Shown: piece after piece, positions 10,279 through 20,006 of the stretch | Position numbering within the stretch: the first letter of the stretch is position 1 | How the letters are laid out: each line of letters opens with the position of its first letter | DNA from: Terribacillus saccharophilus | GTDB lineage: Bacteria; Bacillota; Bacilli; Bacillales; Amphibacillaceae | Assembly (NCBI GenBank): GCA_900110015.1 | Contig: FOCD01000001.1 | Location: 1,353,994-1,417,993 of the forward strand | Length of the DNA stretch: 64,000 nucleotides | Reading direction: 5' to 3' | The notes under the pieces: model-generated | The model's input: the letters and a program-made list of their open reading frames with translations, nothing else | What the model was told of the DNA's origin: nothing | The model's database searches: none | Program-made: the position numbers and the translations under genes

Positions 10279-13200
10279 TTATTTGTTTGCTGTTCTTCTT
10301 TTATTAAACCAATACAATGCTCCGCCTAACACAAGCAAAACAGCGCCACCCAAAAGGTAATTGAATAACTGACTTGCTGTATTCGGGAGAATTCCCCCGA
10401 ATGGTGTCGTTTTTTTAGAGTCTGCAGGTACATACGATCTAACATTCGTAGTATTGTCTCCTGATGGTTTCGTTTGATTCACTGGTAGAATCGTATTTCC
10501 ATTTTGATTGTTGCTTCCAGGTTTTTCTTCATCATCAGCAGGTGGATTTTCACCTCCGCCGATTATTGGATCTTCTTGCCCGCCGCCGGCTTCATCATCT
10601 CCAGACGGATCCTCTGCAGGCGGTTCGTTGCCATTGTCTTCAGGAGCAGGAGCTCCCCCGCCAGTAGTGAATGTCCATAGATTCGATTTCGTCTTGCCGC
10701 CATGAGCATCCTCTGCAACAGCATACCAGGCATATTTATGGTCAGAGGTCAATCCATCCCATGTAACAGAAGCAGTTTCGCCACTGTTAACATCTTCTGC
10801 CTTACCGATTTCCTTCGTACCGAAAACATTCACTTCCACGTAGTTAGTGGCAACACGTTTCTTTTGAGCATCTAATTCAAGTCCTATAGAGAACTCATCC
10901 GTTCCAGGGAATTCTTCTTCATCATAATAATTGTAGTCATCCATATATGGAGAATATGTTTTTACTTTTATTTGATCTGTCTCAGCATCAAAGAGCAAGA
11001 TACGCATATAGCCTTGTCCGCCTTCAGGACCTGCCTGGTAATCGGCAAGCATTTGATAAACTTTACGATCAGTTATACCATCGCCATCGTCGTCGATTTC
11101 ATCGACAAGCATATCTGCAGCATGATAGTGACCGCATAGGACAGCGAACACATTTTCATTATCCAGAACAAGCTCCTGATAAAGCTTTTCACCAACTGGA
11201 TGTCGGTTCCCGGATGACAGCAGATACTCATGGAAGTTCAGAATTGCCTTCCGATCAGGATGTGCTTTTAGAACTTCATCTGCCCATGCAATACCTTCAT
11301 CATCAATGCCCCAGCCAAGATAGACCATAATATAGTCATTGCCGTTAGAGGAAATTAAGTCATAATGTCCTCTGTTATTCTTATAGGAACCGCCATACCA
11401 AGGTTTATCTTTGAAACGGTCCTCTCCGAAATATCGGTAATAATCGGTATAGTCATTACTCTTTTGCTCCACATCATGATTACCGGCCAATACGCCGTAA
11501 GGAACGCCGGCATCATCCAATACTTGCATCGCTTTGTCTGCAACTTCCCATTGATATTCTTGGTCTGAGAAGTTCACCAAATCACCAGTATGGATCACAT
11601 AGTCGATATTAAGCTTGTCCTTATTTTCCGCAATCCAATTCACCTGTTCATTGTAAATATGGGGATAACTTTCAGAATAATATTGTGTATCAGACATCCA
11701 GACGAAGGAGTAATCATAATCTTCATCCTCGATTGCGATCTCATCCTGAATCAGGACATTGATCTTGTAGTCATTTAAAAACTCATCGACATTTACCGAC
11801 CCTTGCAAATCGAAGTCTTCATCTCCTGCTACTTTGTAATCAATCAGCTGCCAATCCTCTTCTTGATGGTTCCACGCGTACATAGAAACCTTGCGTCCTG
11901 GCAAGGAATTACCGCTCCAATTGACTTCAACGACATTTTTATCGTCAACGTCTTTGGAAACAGGCACCTCAAATCGATGGTAAGGGAACTGTGTTTCGCT
12001 ATCGTTAATTAAATACTTGTCATCTACATCTGCAACCTTATTAATATCCTCGCTGCTGAATTCTTCTTCCCCTTCAGGTGCATAGTCGGACGGTGGCTCA
12101 TAATCAACTGCATTTTTGTAGGCTTTGATTTCACTATCTTGGCTGACTTTATATTTATGCCCCTGATAGAAAGTAACGTCCATATCGTCTCCTGTAGGAT
12201 CTGTTACTTTAACTTCAAGCTCCGGATTCTTCCCAACATTACCCGCTTCATCTTCCGGTTTGATCAGTTCTGGAGCAGCAGGCTGCTCTTCAGGGGTTGA
12301 GAAGTTAACTGTACGAACCTCTTCATTTCCAGCTTTGTCCACTGCACGCAGCACAAGCTTATGGTCGCCAGCAGATAAGGCTGCAGAAGAAGTCTCATAA
12401 GGAAGCTGAATTTCTTCACCATCCAGTTCTGCTGTAAGGCTATCAAGGCCGCTTAAAGCATCTTTTGCACTTGCTTCAATTGTAAATGGACCTTTGTACG
12501 ATTTCCCATCTTCCATTGTTGTTTCAAGAACAGGAACAGTATTATCTACTGTTACGGAGACTTTATCTGATGCTTCTCCATCCTTAGCTTCAATCATGTG
12601 TTTACCATCTGCTGTTTCAGTCGTATCCCAGTCATAGGCATTTGCCTTAAATTTCTCAGGCTGGATGGTGAAAGTAAAGTCTTGAACTGGACGATAATTA
12701 CCGTTATCACCAATATCGATTACTTGATTTGGATCAGCGAACGCCGGATCATACAAGACAGTTCCATCTCCCAAAACAAGCCGAACATTTTTCGCATCAA
12801 AGTCATCCCGGTTTTCTGGAGAATCCAACTGGAACGGAGAAGCTTTGTTTCCGGAATGAATACTGATTGTATTCTGCCCTTCCTTCAACGTATTTGGATC
12901 AACAGGAACCGTAATAGTTGTGTACGTATCAATCCAGTCATCGAATATACGCAGCACTTCTCCATCCTGTACGACTGCATTCTGGAAATACGTATTGATG
13001 CCGTTCACATCGAAAGCAAAATAAGCTTCTGTTTCCAATGCTCTGTCTGTCTGCTCGACTTCTTTTCCATCGATAAGCAATGCAGTTTCCTGATCAGCAT
13101 CAGAAGTCGCCTTTAGCTTATATGTTCCAGAAAGCAGCTGTCCTTCTTCCACATTCAAACGCGGGCTGGACTCTTTTTGATCACGCTCAATACTGACACG

Positions 13201-16053
13201 TTTTGTTTCTGTTTTTGTTTCATTGAAGCCATCTGTAGCAGCTACATAATATTCCACATAATCCTTTGCAATCAGCTCTGGTGTGTAAACCGTATGGTGG
13301 TAGTAGCCTGTCTGCTCATTTTTAACTAAATCAACTCGCTTAAAGTCATTCGTATCATCTGTACGATAGAATACAGAAACACGTTTGACACCTTTATCAT
13401 CAGAAGCTTCAACAGAAATCTGCAGATCTTCCGTTTGATTAATGGTTTCTATGTCCGTCAGATCCTTCACTTCTGGTTCCACAGAATCTTCTTCTACTTG
13501 AACAGGGTCGCCTGGCACTTGATCAGAAGTGACACTTCCAGGAGTTCCAAGGACTGTACCAGCATTCAGCTTCAACATATTTGTCGAGCCATCAAGCGGA
13601 TATTTAAAGTTGATTCCCATATTAGCAACCGTATCCTTAACGCCTGAGACCTCGTTATAAGTCGCCATTGTAACTGCATTTCCAGCCTTAGTTGCAACAC
13701 CGACACCACGCTGGTCGCCATTAGCCATACCGCCAGACTGTACTTTGAACAAGTTTTCACCAAGGATAAGATTCGTACCGTAATTTGTGTTGAAATCATC
13801 TGCTGTCAAATCATTATTGGAACCATTGATAATCCAGAATACAGCAGTTTCACCCGGCTGGATGACTGGATTTTCGTCCGGCTTCCAAGTGGTCACTCTC
13901 GTATCTGGGTACATGTACGTCAGGTCATAATCTTGCATATCGATAGGAGCTGTCGTGTTGTTATAAACTTCGATAAATTCATATCCGTCCGCCCCATTTA
14001 CATTGGAAGAATCGGGGACTAATTCTGTAACCAATAAAGAAGGAAGAGTTGTAAAGTCAGTATCAGGCTTCTTCACTTCTACTTTGAACGTATCTGTTTT
14101 GGAACTGTTGAACCCATCGGAAGTTTCAATATAATATTCAAGTGTCCCAGCTTCCAGCTCAGCTGTAGGAATCTCAGCTTTATACAATTCACCTGTGTGC
14201 TGCATGCTGTATTGCTCGAATTCTTCTGTGCCCTGTTTTTTGATATAAAGCGTCACATGCTGGATGAAATTCTCTTCCTTTATAGCAGCTTCAATTTGAA
14301 GAGGAGCAGGAATAGTAACTGTTTTCACCGGCTCATGACTAATTTCCGGTGCTGTTTCATCTTTTTCGACCTTGACGGTTTCCGCTGGAACTTGTCCATC
14401 AATCAAAGCGCCAGGTGAAGCCTTCAGCTGCAATCCTACCTTCGTCATTTGTGCAGTACCGGAAGCTTTGTAAGTGATTCCTTGATTTGGAAACGTATCA
14501 TCGATTCCTTCTGAGTCATTGTAGCTTGCTGCAGCAAGCTGAGCCCCACTGTCCGTCTGGAACGCAATAGTACGGGCTGAACCATTTGCCATACCGTCAT
14601 TGTGAATTTCAATCACTTGGTCTTCTGTCAAATCAGTCTGATAATGACTGTTAAAATCAGCTAGCCCAAGTGATTGGTTTGCACCATTCTTGATCCAAAT
14701 TACAGCCTTACCCTTTGGCTCCAACGTGACAGATCGATCGATATCCCAATCCGTCTGCCTTCCATCAGGATATTGATAGGAGAGTTTATAATCCTTCAAA
14801 TCCATTGATTGATCGGAGTTGTTATAAATTTCAATGAACTCATACGAATCAGCACCGCTGACATTATCACTGTCTGGAACGATTTCCGTGATAAGGACTG
14901 GCGGCTGTGTTTGCGGATCAGGCTCGCTAACTGCTACCTGTATGCTTTGAAGTCCATTATCAGGAAAACGCAGTGGGGAATCTCCACTAACCACATCAAT
15001 ACTGTATTGGAAGTTTGGGCTCCATAGCACTTCTTTTGGAATGACAGCTTCCCAATTGCCATCACCCTTGTCTGTCATGTCCACCTTTTGTTCGCTCATC
15101 CCAGGTGCAGTAATATAGGTGAGGATTGCCGAATCCGCATTCCCGTTTTCAATTGCTGCACGGATGGTAAGGTCCTCGCTGCTATCAGCATTGGTAATCG
15201 CTTCGTGAACGAGTACAGACTGCTCAGGTTGTTCCTCCTGTGCAGGCTCAACTGGTTCTGATGTTTTTTCCTGCTCACCTTTTTCTGATTGATCGTCATT
15301 TTCTTCAGCTGGCTGCTCCTCGTCTGCAGCATCAGCTGGTTTTTCTTGAGCCGGATCCTTTGTTTCTGACTCAGACGCTGGTTCAGATTCTTGTTCCTCT
15401 GCAACAGGAGCTTCCTTCACATCCTCCTCCGGGGTATCCTGCTGTGATTCTTCCGTTGTTTCGTCTTGTTCAGCTTGCTCTATCTTTTCTGATCCTGGTG
15501 ATGGTGCTGCCAGAATGGTTGGTGTTTTTTGATCATTTGCAAAGTGAATACTTTCTGTCTGCTCTACATCTCGGAAGTGGAAAACTGAAACGGAGGTCTG
15601 CTCAGTTGTTGTATCAGTGATGGAAAGCTGCTGTTCATCGTCTTGGAATATGTAGGGTTCTGTTACGTTGGTGAATGCTGCATCTGTCAATTCCGTTCCG
15701 AAATGACTGTTGAAAGTTTCTACTGTGGTCTCATTGTTCAAAGCAAGTACTGCATAACCTCCTGCAGGGATTTGCTCCTCTTGCTCTTGAATTGTAAGCT
15801 TTTGTTCCTGGTCGGTTGTGTATGTGATTCCAAGATCTTTCCAGGATTTCGCTTCCTCTGTTCCATTATGTACTTCAATAAAAGATAAACCACCGGCACC
15901 TTGTTTCTCGCTGCCATAGACTTCTGTAATAGAAACCTTATTTTCTCGAAGCTTCTCCTCTGCATTTACGACTGGAATGGATGCTGGTACAACTGTCTGC
16001 ATAAGCAGCAAACATGCGCTGAGACCAGCAGCCATTCGATATGAACGCTTCAT
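10279..16053 (-). CDS. Wall-anchored protein with lamin-tail domains and a calcineurin-like phosphoesterase, LPNTA sorting signal
   Basis: This 1,924-residue secreted protein starts with a signal peptide (about 1-31, ending VNA). I see three lamin-tail-like domains (about 38-170, 384-560 and 671-850; two share LxTEIVPDSxNVxGAD), an acidic Glu/Gln/Pro linker (about 190-270), Ig-like segments between, and a metallophosphoesterase domain at about 1444-1690. The latter has WMSDTQYY, IHTGDLVNF, LAGNHDVEQ, NFHEYLL and LCGHYHAADM, so metal ligands appear intact, plus a Ca-binding-like DDDGDGITD. The C-terminus has LPNTA, a hydrophobic segment and KRR: a sortase signal of the LPxTA type associated with class D sortases. 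GGGGGAGC precedes the ATG. A candidate PHO box upstream hints at phosphate-starvation control. The natural substrate is unknown; nucleotides or phosphodiesters are a guess. No sortase gene is in the window. Confidence 0.88.
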   Translation of the reverse strand: MKRSYRMAAGLSACLLLMQTVVPASIPVVNAEEKLRENKVSITEVYGSEKQGAGGLSFIEVHNGTEEAKSWKDLGITYTTDQEQKLTIQEQEEQIPAGGYAVLALNNETTVETFNSHFGTELTDAAFTNVTEPYIFQDDEQQLSITDTTTEQTSVSVFHFRDVEQTESIHFANDQKTPTILAAPSPGSEKIEQAEQDETTEESQQDTPEEDVKEAPVAEEQESEPASESETKDPAQEKPADAADEEQPAEENDDQSEKGEQEKTSEPVEPAQEEQPEQSVLVHEAITNADSSEDLTIRAAIENGNADSAILTYITAPGMSEQKVDMTDKGDGNWEAVIPKEVLWSPNFQYSIDVVSGDSPLRFPDNGLQSIQVAVSEPDPQTQPPVLITEIVPDSDNVSGADSYEFIEIYNNSDQSMDLKDYKLSYQYPDGRQTDWDIDRSVTLEPKGKAVIWIKNGANQSLGLADFNSHYQTDLTEDQVIEIHNDGMANGSARTIAFQTDSGAQLAAASYNDSEGIDDTFPNQGITYKASGTAQMTKVGLQLKASPGALIDGQVPAETVKVEKDETAPEISHEPVKTVTIPAPLQIEAAIKEENFIQHVTLYIKKQGTEEFEQYSMQHTGELYKAEIPTAELEAGTLEYYIETSDGFNSSKTDTFKVEVKKPDTDFTTLPSLLVTELVPDSSNVNGADGYEFIEVYNNTTAPIDMQDYDLTYMYPDTRVTTWKPDENPVIQPGETAVFWIINGSNNDLTADDFNTNYGTNLILGENLFKVQSGGMANGDQRGVGVATKAGNAVTMATYNEVSGVKDTVANMGINFKYPLDGSTNMLKLNAGTVLGTPGSVTSDQVPGDPVQVEEDSVEPEVKDLTDIETINQTEDLQISVEASDDKGVKRVSVFYRTDDTNDFKRVDLVKNEQTGYYHHTVYTPELIAKDYVEYYVAATDGFNETKTETKRVSIERDQKESSPRLNVEEGQLLSGTYKLKATSDADQETALLIDGKEVEQTDRALETEAYFAFDVNGINTYFQNAVVQDGEVLRIFDDWIDTYTTITVPVDPNTLKEGQNTISIHSGNKASPFQLDSPENRDDFDAKNVRLVLGDGTVLYDPAFADPNQVIDIGDNGNYRPVQDFTFTIQPEKFKANAYDWDTTETADGKHMIEAKDGEASDKVSVTVDNTVPVLETTMEDGKSYKGPFTIEASAKDALSGLDSLTAELDGEEIQLPYETSSAALSAGDHKLVLRAVDKAGNEEVRTVNFSTPEEQPAAPELIKPEDEAGNVGKNPELEVKVTDPTGDDMDVTFYQGHKYKVSQDSEIKAYKNAVDYEPPSDYAPEGEEEFSSEDINKVADVDDKYLINDSETQFPYHRFEVPVSKDVDDKNVVEVNWSGNSLPGRKVSMYAWNHQEEDWQLIDYKVAGDEDFDLQGSVNVDEFLNDYKINVLIQDEIAIEDEDYDYSFVWMSDTQYYSESYPHIYNEQVNWIAENKDKLNIDYVIHTGDLVNFSDQEYQWEVADKAMQVLDDAGVPYGVLAGNHDVEQKSNDYTDYYRYFGEDRFKDKPWYGGSYKNNRGHYDLISSNGNDYIMVYLGWGIDDEGIAWADEVLKAHPDRKAILNFHEYLLSSGNRHPVGEKLYQELVLDNENVFAVLCGHYHAADMLVDEIDDDGDGITDRKVYQMLADYQAGPEGGQGYMRILLFDAETDQIKVKTYSPYMDDYNYYDEEEFPGTDEFSIGLELDAQKKRVATNYVEVNVFGTKEIGKAEDVNSGETASVTWDGLTSDHKYAWYAVAEDAHGGKTKSNLWTFTTGGGAPAPEDNGNEPPAEDPSGDDEAGGGQEDPIIGGGENPPADDEEKPGSNNQNGNTILPVNQTKPSGDNTTNVRSYVPADSKKTTPFGGILPNTASQLFNYLLGGAVLLVLGGALYWFNKRRTANK

Positions 16054-16102
16054 ATAGCTCCCCCTATCTTTTATCGGGATTGTCTCCCCGCATTAATTCT
16101 AG

Positions 16103-16149
16103 ATTTTATGTATTAAGGTCCAATTAAGAGATTGTAAAATGTTGTCATA
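16103..16149 (-). promoter_or_regulatory. Candidate PHO box and -10 of the surface phosphoesterase gene
   Basis: On the minus strand four TTAACA-like hexamers recur with an exact 11-base period: TATGAC (16144-16149), TTTACA (16133-16138), TTAATT (16122-16127) and TTAATA (16111-16116). TAAAAT (16103-16108) follows as a possible -10. B. subtilis PhoP binds TT(A/T/C)ACA repeats with this spacing. The match is inference; the last hexamer sits closer to the -10 than in well-known PhoP promoters. Confidence 0.45.
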
Positions 16150-16183
16150 ATAATTCGACAATATATCCGAAAGGTTGACCAGA

Positions 16184-16217
16184 AAAAAATAAAGCAACAG
16201 TAAGCCGCTTTATTTTT
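16184..16217 (-). terminator. Terminator of the LysR regulator gene
   Basis: AAATAAAGC pairs with GCTTTATTT around an 11-base loop and is followed by T residues on the minus strand. It overlaps the stop codon of the regulator. Confidence 0.85.
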
Positions 16218-17097
16218 CTCCAAATTTAGATGAGTAAGTGACCAATTGTTCAATAAAATGTTCGCTTGCAGGAGAGCGCACACTTCCCTCGCGCCAAGCC
16301 ACACCAATTTGCCGTTCTGTCGGTTCGATAAGAGGAATGCTCCTGACATGAGATATTTGAAGTGTCTCCAAGGATGGAAGCAGAGCAATGCCCTGTCCTG
16401 CTGCGACAAATCCCAGAATTGTCATCATATCCTCACTTTCAAACGCCACTTTCGGCTCAAGTCCGTACTTTTCAACTATCTGCTCAAACATCACCCGGGC
16501 ACTGTAGCCAGGTCGAATAAGTAAGAAAGGCTCTTCTTCTATCTGATGTAATGCTAGCTGCTTTTCATTTGCAAGCGGGTGTGTTTCTGATACATAAACA
16601 TAAAGCTGGTCTGTCCACAGCTTTCGCCAAGAGAGTCCTTCCACTCCTTGATCCATATTGCAGATACACAAATCTAGCTTACCTTCCCTTAACTGATTGA
16701 TCAGTTCTTCTGTCGATCCTTGATTCAGGGAGAACTCGACCGATGGATATATCTCCTTAAACCGCTTTAACAGATGCGGTATATGCTGTAATCCCTGCGA
16801 CCTCATAAATCCGAGTGTAATTTCCCCATACTGCGGATCCTTCATCTTTCGTATATGCTTTTCCGCCTTCTCCATTTCCTCTAAAATTTTGACGGCATGT
16901 GTATAAAAAGCATCCCCGTAACTGCTCCGAACAATTCCTCGCCCTCTTTTTTCAAAAAGCGGGACTCCAAGCTGTTCCTCCAGCTTCTGAATCGATCGGC
17001 TCAGAGCTGGCTGTGAAATGGCCAAAGCCTTCGCTGCCTGAAGATAATGCTCTCGCTCTGCTACTTCCTTAAAATAAACTAACTGCTGCCATTCCAT
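16210..17097 (-). CDS. LysR family transcriptional regulator
   Basis: This 295-residue regulator has the N-terminal winged helix of the family (ALAISQPALSRSIQKLEEQLG, about 22-42) and a periplasmic-binding-like effector domain from about 90. I chose the ATG giving MEWQQLVYFKEVAE because GGGTGA lies four bases upstream; the earlier ATG has its AAGG almost touching it. It is divergent from a TSUP transporter gene, an arrangement in which LysR proteins usually control the neighbour in response to a small ligand. The ligand cannot be told; a sulfur compound or organic anion carried by the transporter is a guess. Confidence 0.92.
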   Translation of the reverse strand: MEWQQLVYFKEVAEREHYLQAAKALAISQPALSRSIQKLEEQLGVPLFEKRGRGIVRSSYGDAFYTHAVKILEEMEKAEKHIRKMKDPQYGEITLGFMRSQGLQHIPHLLKRFKEIYPSVEFSLNQGSTEELINQLREGKLDLCICNMDQGVEGLSWRKLWTDQLYVYVSETHPLANEKQLALHQIEEEPFLLIRPGYSARVMFEQIVEKYGLEPKVAFESEDMMTILGFVAAGQGIALLPSLETLQISHVRSIPLIEPTERQIGVAWREGSVRSPASEHFIEQLVTYSSKFGEK

Positions 17098-17152
17098 AAG
17101 TTCACCCATACCTTTTCTGCATGTTTTATATGTTATTTATGCATTATACAAT

Positions 17153-17168
17153 ACCATTCCCGTATGGT
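17153..17168. promoter_or_regulatory. Dyad in the LysR/TSUP divergent region
   Basis: ACCAT and ATGGT are separated by six bases, forming a dyad in the 106-base gap between the two divergent starts. It fits a LysR operator in position and symmetry but is short. Confidence 0.35.
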
Positions 17169-17203
17169 TAACTAATAGTACAACTAGAAATGAGGTAACT
17201 ATT

Positions 17204-17974
17204 ATGGCTATTGAAATTATCCTTATTATGATTGCCGCCGGTCTTATTGTCGGCTTTGTCGGTGCTGGAGGATCTGGATTCATCATCAGCATCCTGACAG
17301 TGCTGTTCGGTTTCCCGATTCACGTGGCATTGGGCACTGCTTTGGCATCCATGCTATTCTCCTCGTTCTCGGGTGCAGTCAGTCATTACCGGGAAGGAAA
17401 CGTGACATTACGGGCCGGTTTAATCATCGGAATCTTCGGAGCGGTTGGCGCTTTCATCAGTTCCCATTTTTCCGGCTTCATCCCAGAGGATATCTTAAAT
17501 TATCTTACAGCTGGAATGCTCGTCCTATCTGGCGTAGTTCTTTGCATTCGTCTTCTGCTGATGGGCAAACCTTCAGACAAAGAGAATACAGTGAGTGCAT
17601 TTATCTACCAAAATAAAGTTATCTATTTTATTTCAGCTGCACTGCTCGGCATCTTAACAGGGGCACTATCCGGATTGTTCGGGATCGGTTCCGCTCCATT
17701 CATCCAAATCGGCCTGCTTATCCTGCTTGGACTGTCTGCGCAGCAATCTGCAGGTACGACAATGATGATCATCATTCCAATCGCCTTGGCTGGCGGAGTC
17801 GGCTATGCACAGCTCGGCTTCCTTGATATCAAATTACTTCTGGAAGTAGTTGCAGGAACGATGATTGGTTCTTATATTGGAGCGAAATTCACAAAACGTG
17901 TTCGTCCTGTCTACTTGAAGACAGCAATGGTACTGCTTCCGATATTTGCAGGATTTTTACTATTATCTGCATAA
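17204..17974 (+). CDS. TSUP (TauE/SafE) family membrane transporter
   Basis: This 256-residue membrane protein has about eight hydrophobic segments and the duplicated glycine-rich repeats of the sulfite exporter TauE/SafE family (GFVGAGGSGFIISI near residue 20, GALSGLFGIGSAP near 160). Members export or import sulfite, thiosulfate, sulfoacetate or related anions across the cytoplasmic membrane. The ATG is preceded by GAGG about eight bases upstream. It is divergent from the LysR gene and ends in a terminator shared with prkA. The substrate is unknown. Confidence 0.9.
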   Translation: MAIEIILIMIAAGLIVGFVGAGGSGFIISILTVLFGFPIHVALGTALASMLFSSFSGAVSHYREGNVTLRAGLIIGIFGAVGAFISSHFSGFIPEDILNYLTAGMLVLSGVVLCIRLLLMGKPSDKENTVSAFIYQNKVIYFISAALLGILTGALSGLFGIGSAPFIQIGLLILLGLSAQQSAGTTMMIIIPIALAGGVGYAQLGFLDIKLLLEVVAGTMIGSYIGAKFTKRVRPVYLKTAMVLLPIFAGFLLLSA

Positions 17975-17980
17975 ACACAT

Positions 17981-18014
17981 AAATAAGCCGCCGGAATCCC
18001 GGCGGCTTATTTTT
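17981..18014. terminator. Bidirectional terminator between the TSUP gene and prkA
   Basis: AAATAAGCCGCCGG pairs with CCGGCGGCTTATTT, with a T run on the plus strand and A/T-rich tails on both sides. The prkA stop codon lies at its edge. Confidence 0.92.
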
Positions 18015-19911
18015 ATCTGTTCAGCAAACTTCCTACATAACGGAGCAGGTCATTTGCAGATGTGGAGTTATAATCATATTCGTCAATCAATGTTGCGACT
18101 ACTTCATTCATTTTCTTTAACTGCTGCTCATCTGGAGTTTTAGTGGACGTCGTGATTTTTACAACATCCTTCAGATCAGCAAACAGCTTTTTCTGAATTG
18201 CTTCACGCAGCCGCTCATGAGATTGATAATCGAACTTCTTCCCTTTACGTGCATAGGCAGAAATTCGGATAAGGATTTCTTCACGGAAAGCTTTCTTCGC
18301 ATTCTCCGAAATCCCGATTTGTTCCTCGATGGAACGCATCAATTTTTCGTCAGAAGGCATTTCTTCTCCCGTCAGCGGATCATGCAGCTTTGTTTTATTG
18401 CAATAAGCTTCTACATTATCCAGATAGTTATCCATCAATGTTTTAGCTGATTCTTCATAAGAATAGACGAATGCTTTTTGTACTTCTTTCTTCGCGATTT
18501 CATCATATTCTTTACGTGCTACAGCAATATAGTTCAAGTAACGTTCGCGGTCTTCTTTCGATATGGATGCATGGCTGCTTAGGCCATCCTTCAAGGAACG
18601 AAGTACATCCAATGCACTGATCGAACGCATTTCCTTCTTAATGATCGTACTGGAAATTCGGTTGATCACATAGCGAGGATCAATTCCGCTCATTCCTTCA
18701 TCGCTGTGTTCTTTTTTGAGTTCCTGGATATCTGCGTCACTAAAGCCTTCCAGCTGTTTCCCATTATAAAGATGCATTTTCTTCAGCAAACTGATGCCGC
18801 CTTGGTTCGATTCTTTCAATCTCGTAAGAATGGTGAACATCGCTGCAATTTTCAGTGTATGCGGAGCGATGTGAACATCTTTTATATCGCTTTCAGAAAT
18901 CATTTTTTGATAGATTTTCTCTTCTTCATCAACCTTAAGATTGTAAGGAACCGGCATGACGATCATCCGGGAATGCAATGCTTCATTTTTCTTATTCGAT
19001 ATGAATGAACGATACTCTGATTCATTTGTATGGGCCACGATCAATTCATCCGCACTAATCAACGCGAAACGTCCTGCTTTGAAATTGCCTTCCTGCGTCA
19101 AGGAAAGCAGATGCCATAGAAACTTCTCATCACATTTCAGCATCTCCTGGAACTCCATCAATCCGCGATTGGCTTTATTAAGTTCTCCGTCAAAGCGATA
19201 AGCCCTAGGATCCGATTCAGACCCATATTCCGCAATTGTGGAGAAGTCAATGGAGCCAGTCAGATCGGCAATATCCTGTGATTTAGGATCAGAAGGACTG
19301 AACGTACCGATTCCTGATCTTTTATCTTCGGAAAAGAAGATTCTTTCAACAACAACATCCTCAATTCTTCCATCGTACTCTTCTTCCAAACGCATGACGT
19401 TTAATGGGGAGAGATTGCCCTCAATTCGGATTCCATACTCGTCTTCGAAATCCTTGCGAAGGTGAGCCGGAATCAGATGAAGCGGATCCTCATGCATTGG
19501 GCAGCCTTTTATGGCATAAACTGCACCTTCATCTGTCAGTGTATATTCCTCCAACCCTCGTTTGAGCAGACTGACAAGCGTGGATTTCCCTCCGCTTACT
19601 GGTCCCATGAGCAGGAGAATTCGTTTGCGTACATCCAGTCTCCGAGCAGCCGGATGGAAGTATTCTTCCACTAGCTTTTCAAGCGGTTCTTCCAAACCGA
19701 ATAACGCGTCCTTGAAGAAGCTATAGTTTTTCACTCCATCTTCTTCTTCAATGCCTTTATGCTTGATCATGTTATATACACGGGAATGTGCAGATTGAGC
19801 AAGATAAGGCCGGTCTTTCAACAAACGCAGATAATCAGCGAGCGTTCCTTCCCAGTGAAGCTTCTCTTGTTCCTGGCGATACTGCTGTACCTTATCCAAT
19901 ATATTCATCAT
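18013..19911 (-). CDS. prkA: PrkA, sporulation serine protein kinase / AAA ATPase
   Basis: This is a 632-residue match to B. subtilis PrkA (631 residues), an AAA-type ATPase with a C-terminal kinase-like domain, made in the mother cell and required for efficient sporulation; recent work on the family also reports a Lon-like protease role. The Walker A motif GPVSGGKST is at 103-111, followed by AIKGCPMHEDPLHLIP. The first ATG is preceded by GGAGG at seven bases, so I kept it over the adjacent second ATG. A good sigma-E promoter lies upstream. Its usual partner yhbH is about 16 kb away in this genome. Confidence 0.96.
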   Translation of the reverse strand: MMNILDKVQQYRQEQEKLHWEGTLADYLRLLKDRPYLAQSAHSRVYNMIKHKGIEEEDGVKNYSFFKDALFGLEEPLEKLVEEYFHPAARRLDVRKRILLLMGPVSGGKSTLVSLLKRGLEEYTLTDEGAVYAIKGCPMHEDPLHLIPAHLRKDFEDEYGIRIEGNLSPLNVMRLEEEYDGRIEDVVVERIFFSEDKRSGIGTFSPSDPKSQDIADLTGSIDFSTIAEYGSESDPRAYRFDGELNKANRGLMEFQEMLKCDEKFLWHLLSLTQEGNFKAGRFALISADELIVAHTNESEYRSFISNKKNEALHSRMIVMPVPYNLKVDEEEKIYQKMISESDIKDVHIAPHTLKIAAMFTILTRLKESNQGGISLLKKMHLYNGKQLEGFSDADIQELKKEHSDEGMSGIDPRYVINRISSTIIKKEMRSISALDVLRSLKDGLSSHASISKEDRERYLNYIAVARKEYDEIAKKEVQKAFVYSYEESAKTLMDNYLDNVEAYCNKTKLHDPLTGEEMPSDEKLMRSIEEQIGISENAKKAFREEILIRISAYARKGKKFDYQSHERLREAIQKKLFADLKDVVKITTSTKTPDEQQLKKMNEVVATLIDEYDYNSTSANDLLRYVGSLLNR

Positions 19912-19954
19912 TCATTAACCTCCCAGGCATTGTTAAACAAAAGGCGATTACCTT

Positions 19955-19983
19955 AATGTATGCCCAGGGTTTGGCTATCATGC
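19955..19983 (-). promoter_or_regulatory. Sigma-E-type promoter of prkA
   Basis: On the minus strand GCATGAT (19977-19983), a 14-base spacer and CATACATT (19955-19962) match the sigma-E consensus (kmATATT, N14, CATACAHT) with one mismatch in the -35. Mother-cell expression agrees with B. subtilis prkA. Confidence 0.7.
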
Positions 19984-20006
19984 CAGCAAATCCATTTCGC
20001 GTCTGC

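Noticed and set aside
12598-13116. 172-codon plus-strand frame
   Set aside because: Antisense to the surface phosphoesterase gene, with no ribosome site and an Ile/Arg/Cys-rich, non-protein-like translation.
15250-15480. Repetitive low-complexity tract that might suggest a repeat array
   Set aside because: It encodes the acidic Glu/Gln/Pro linker of the wall protein; there are no equal spacers, so it is not a CRISPR array.
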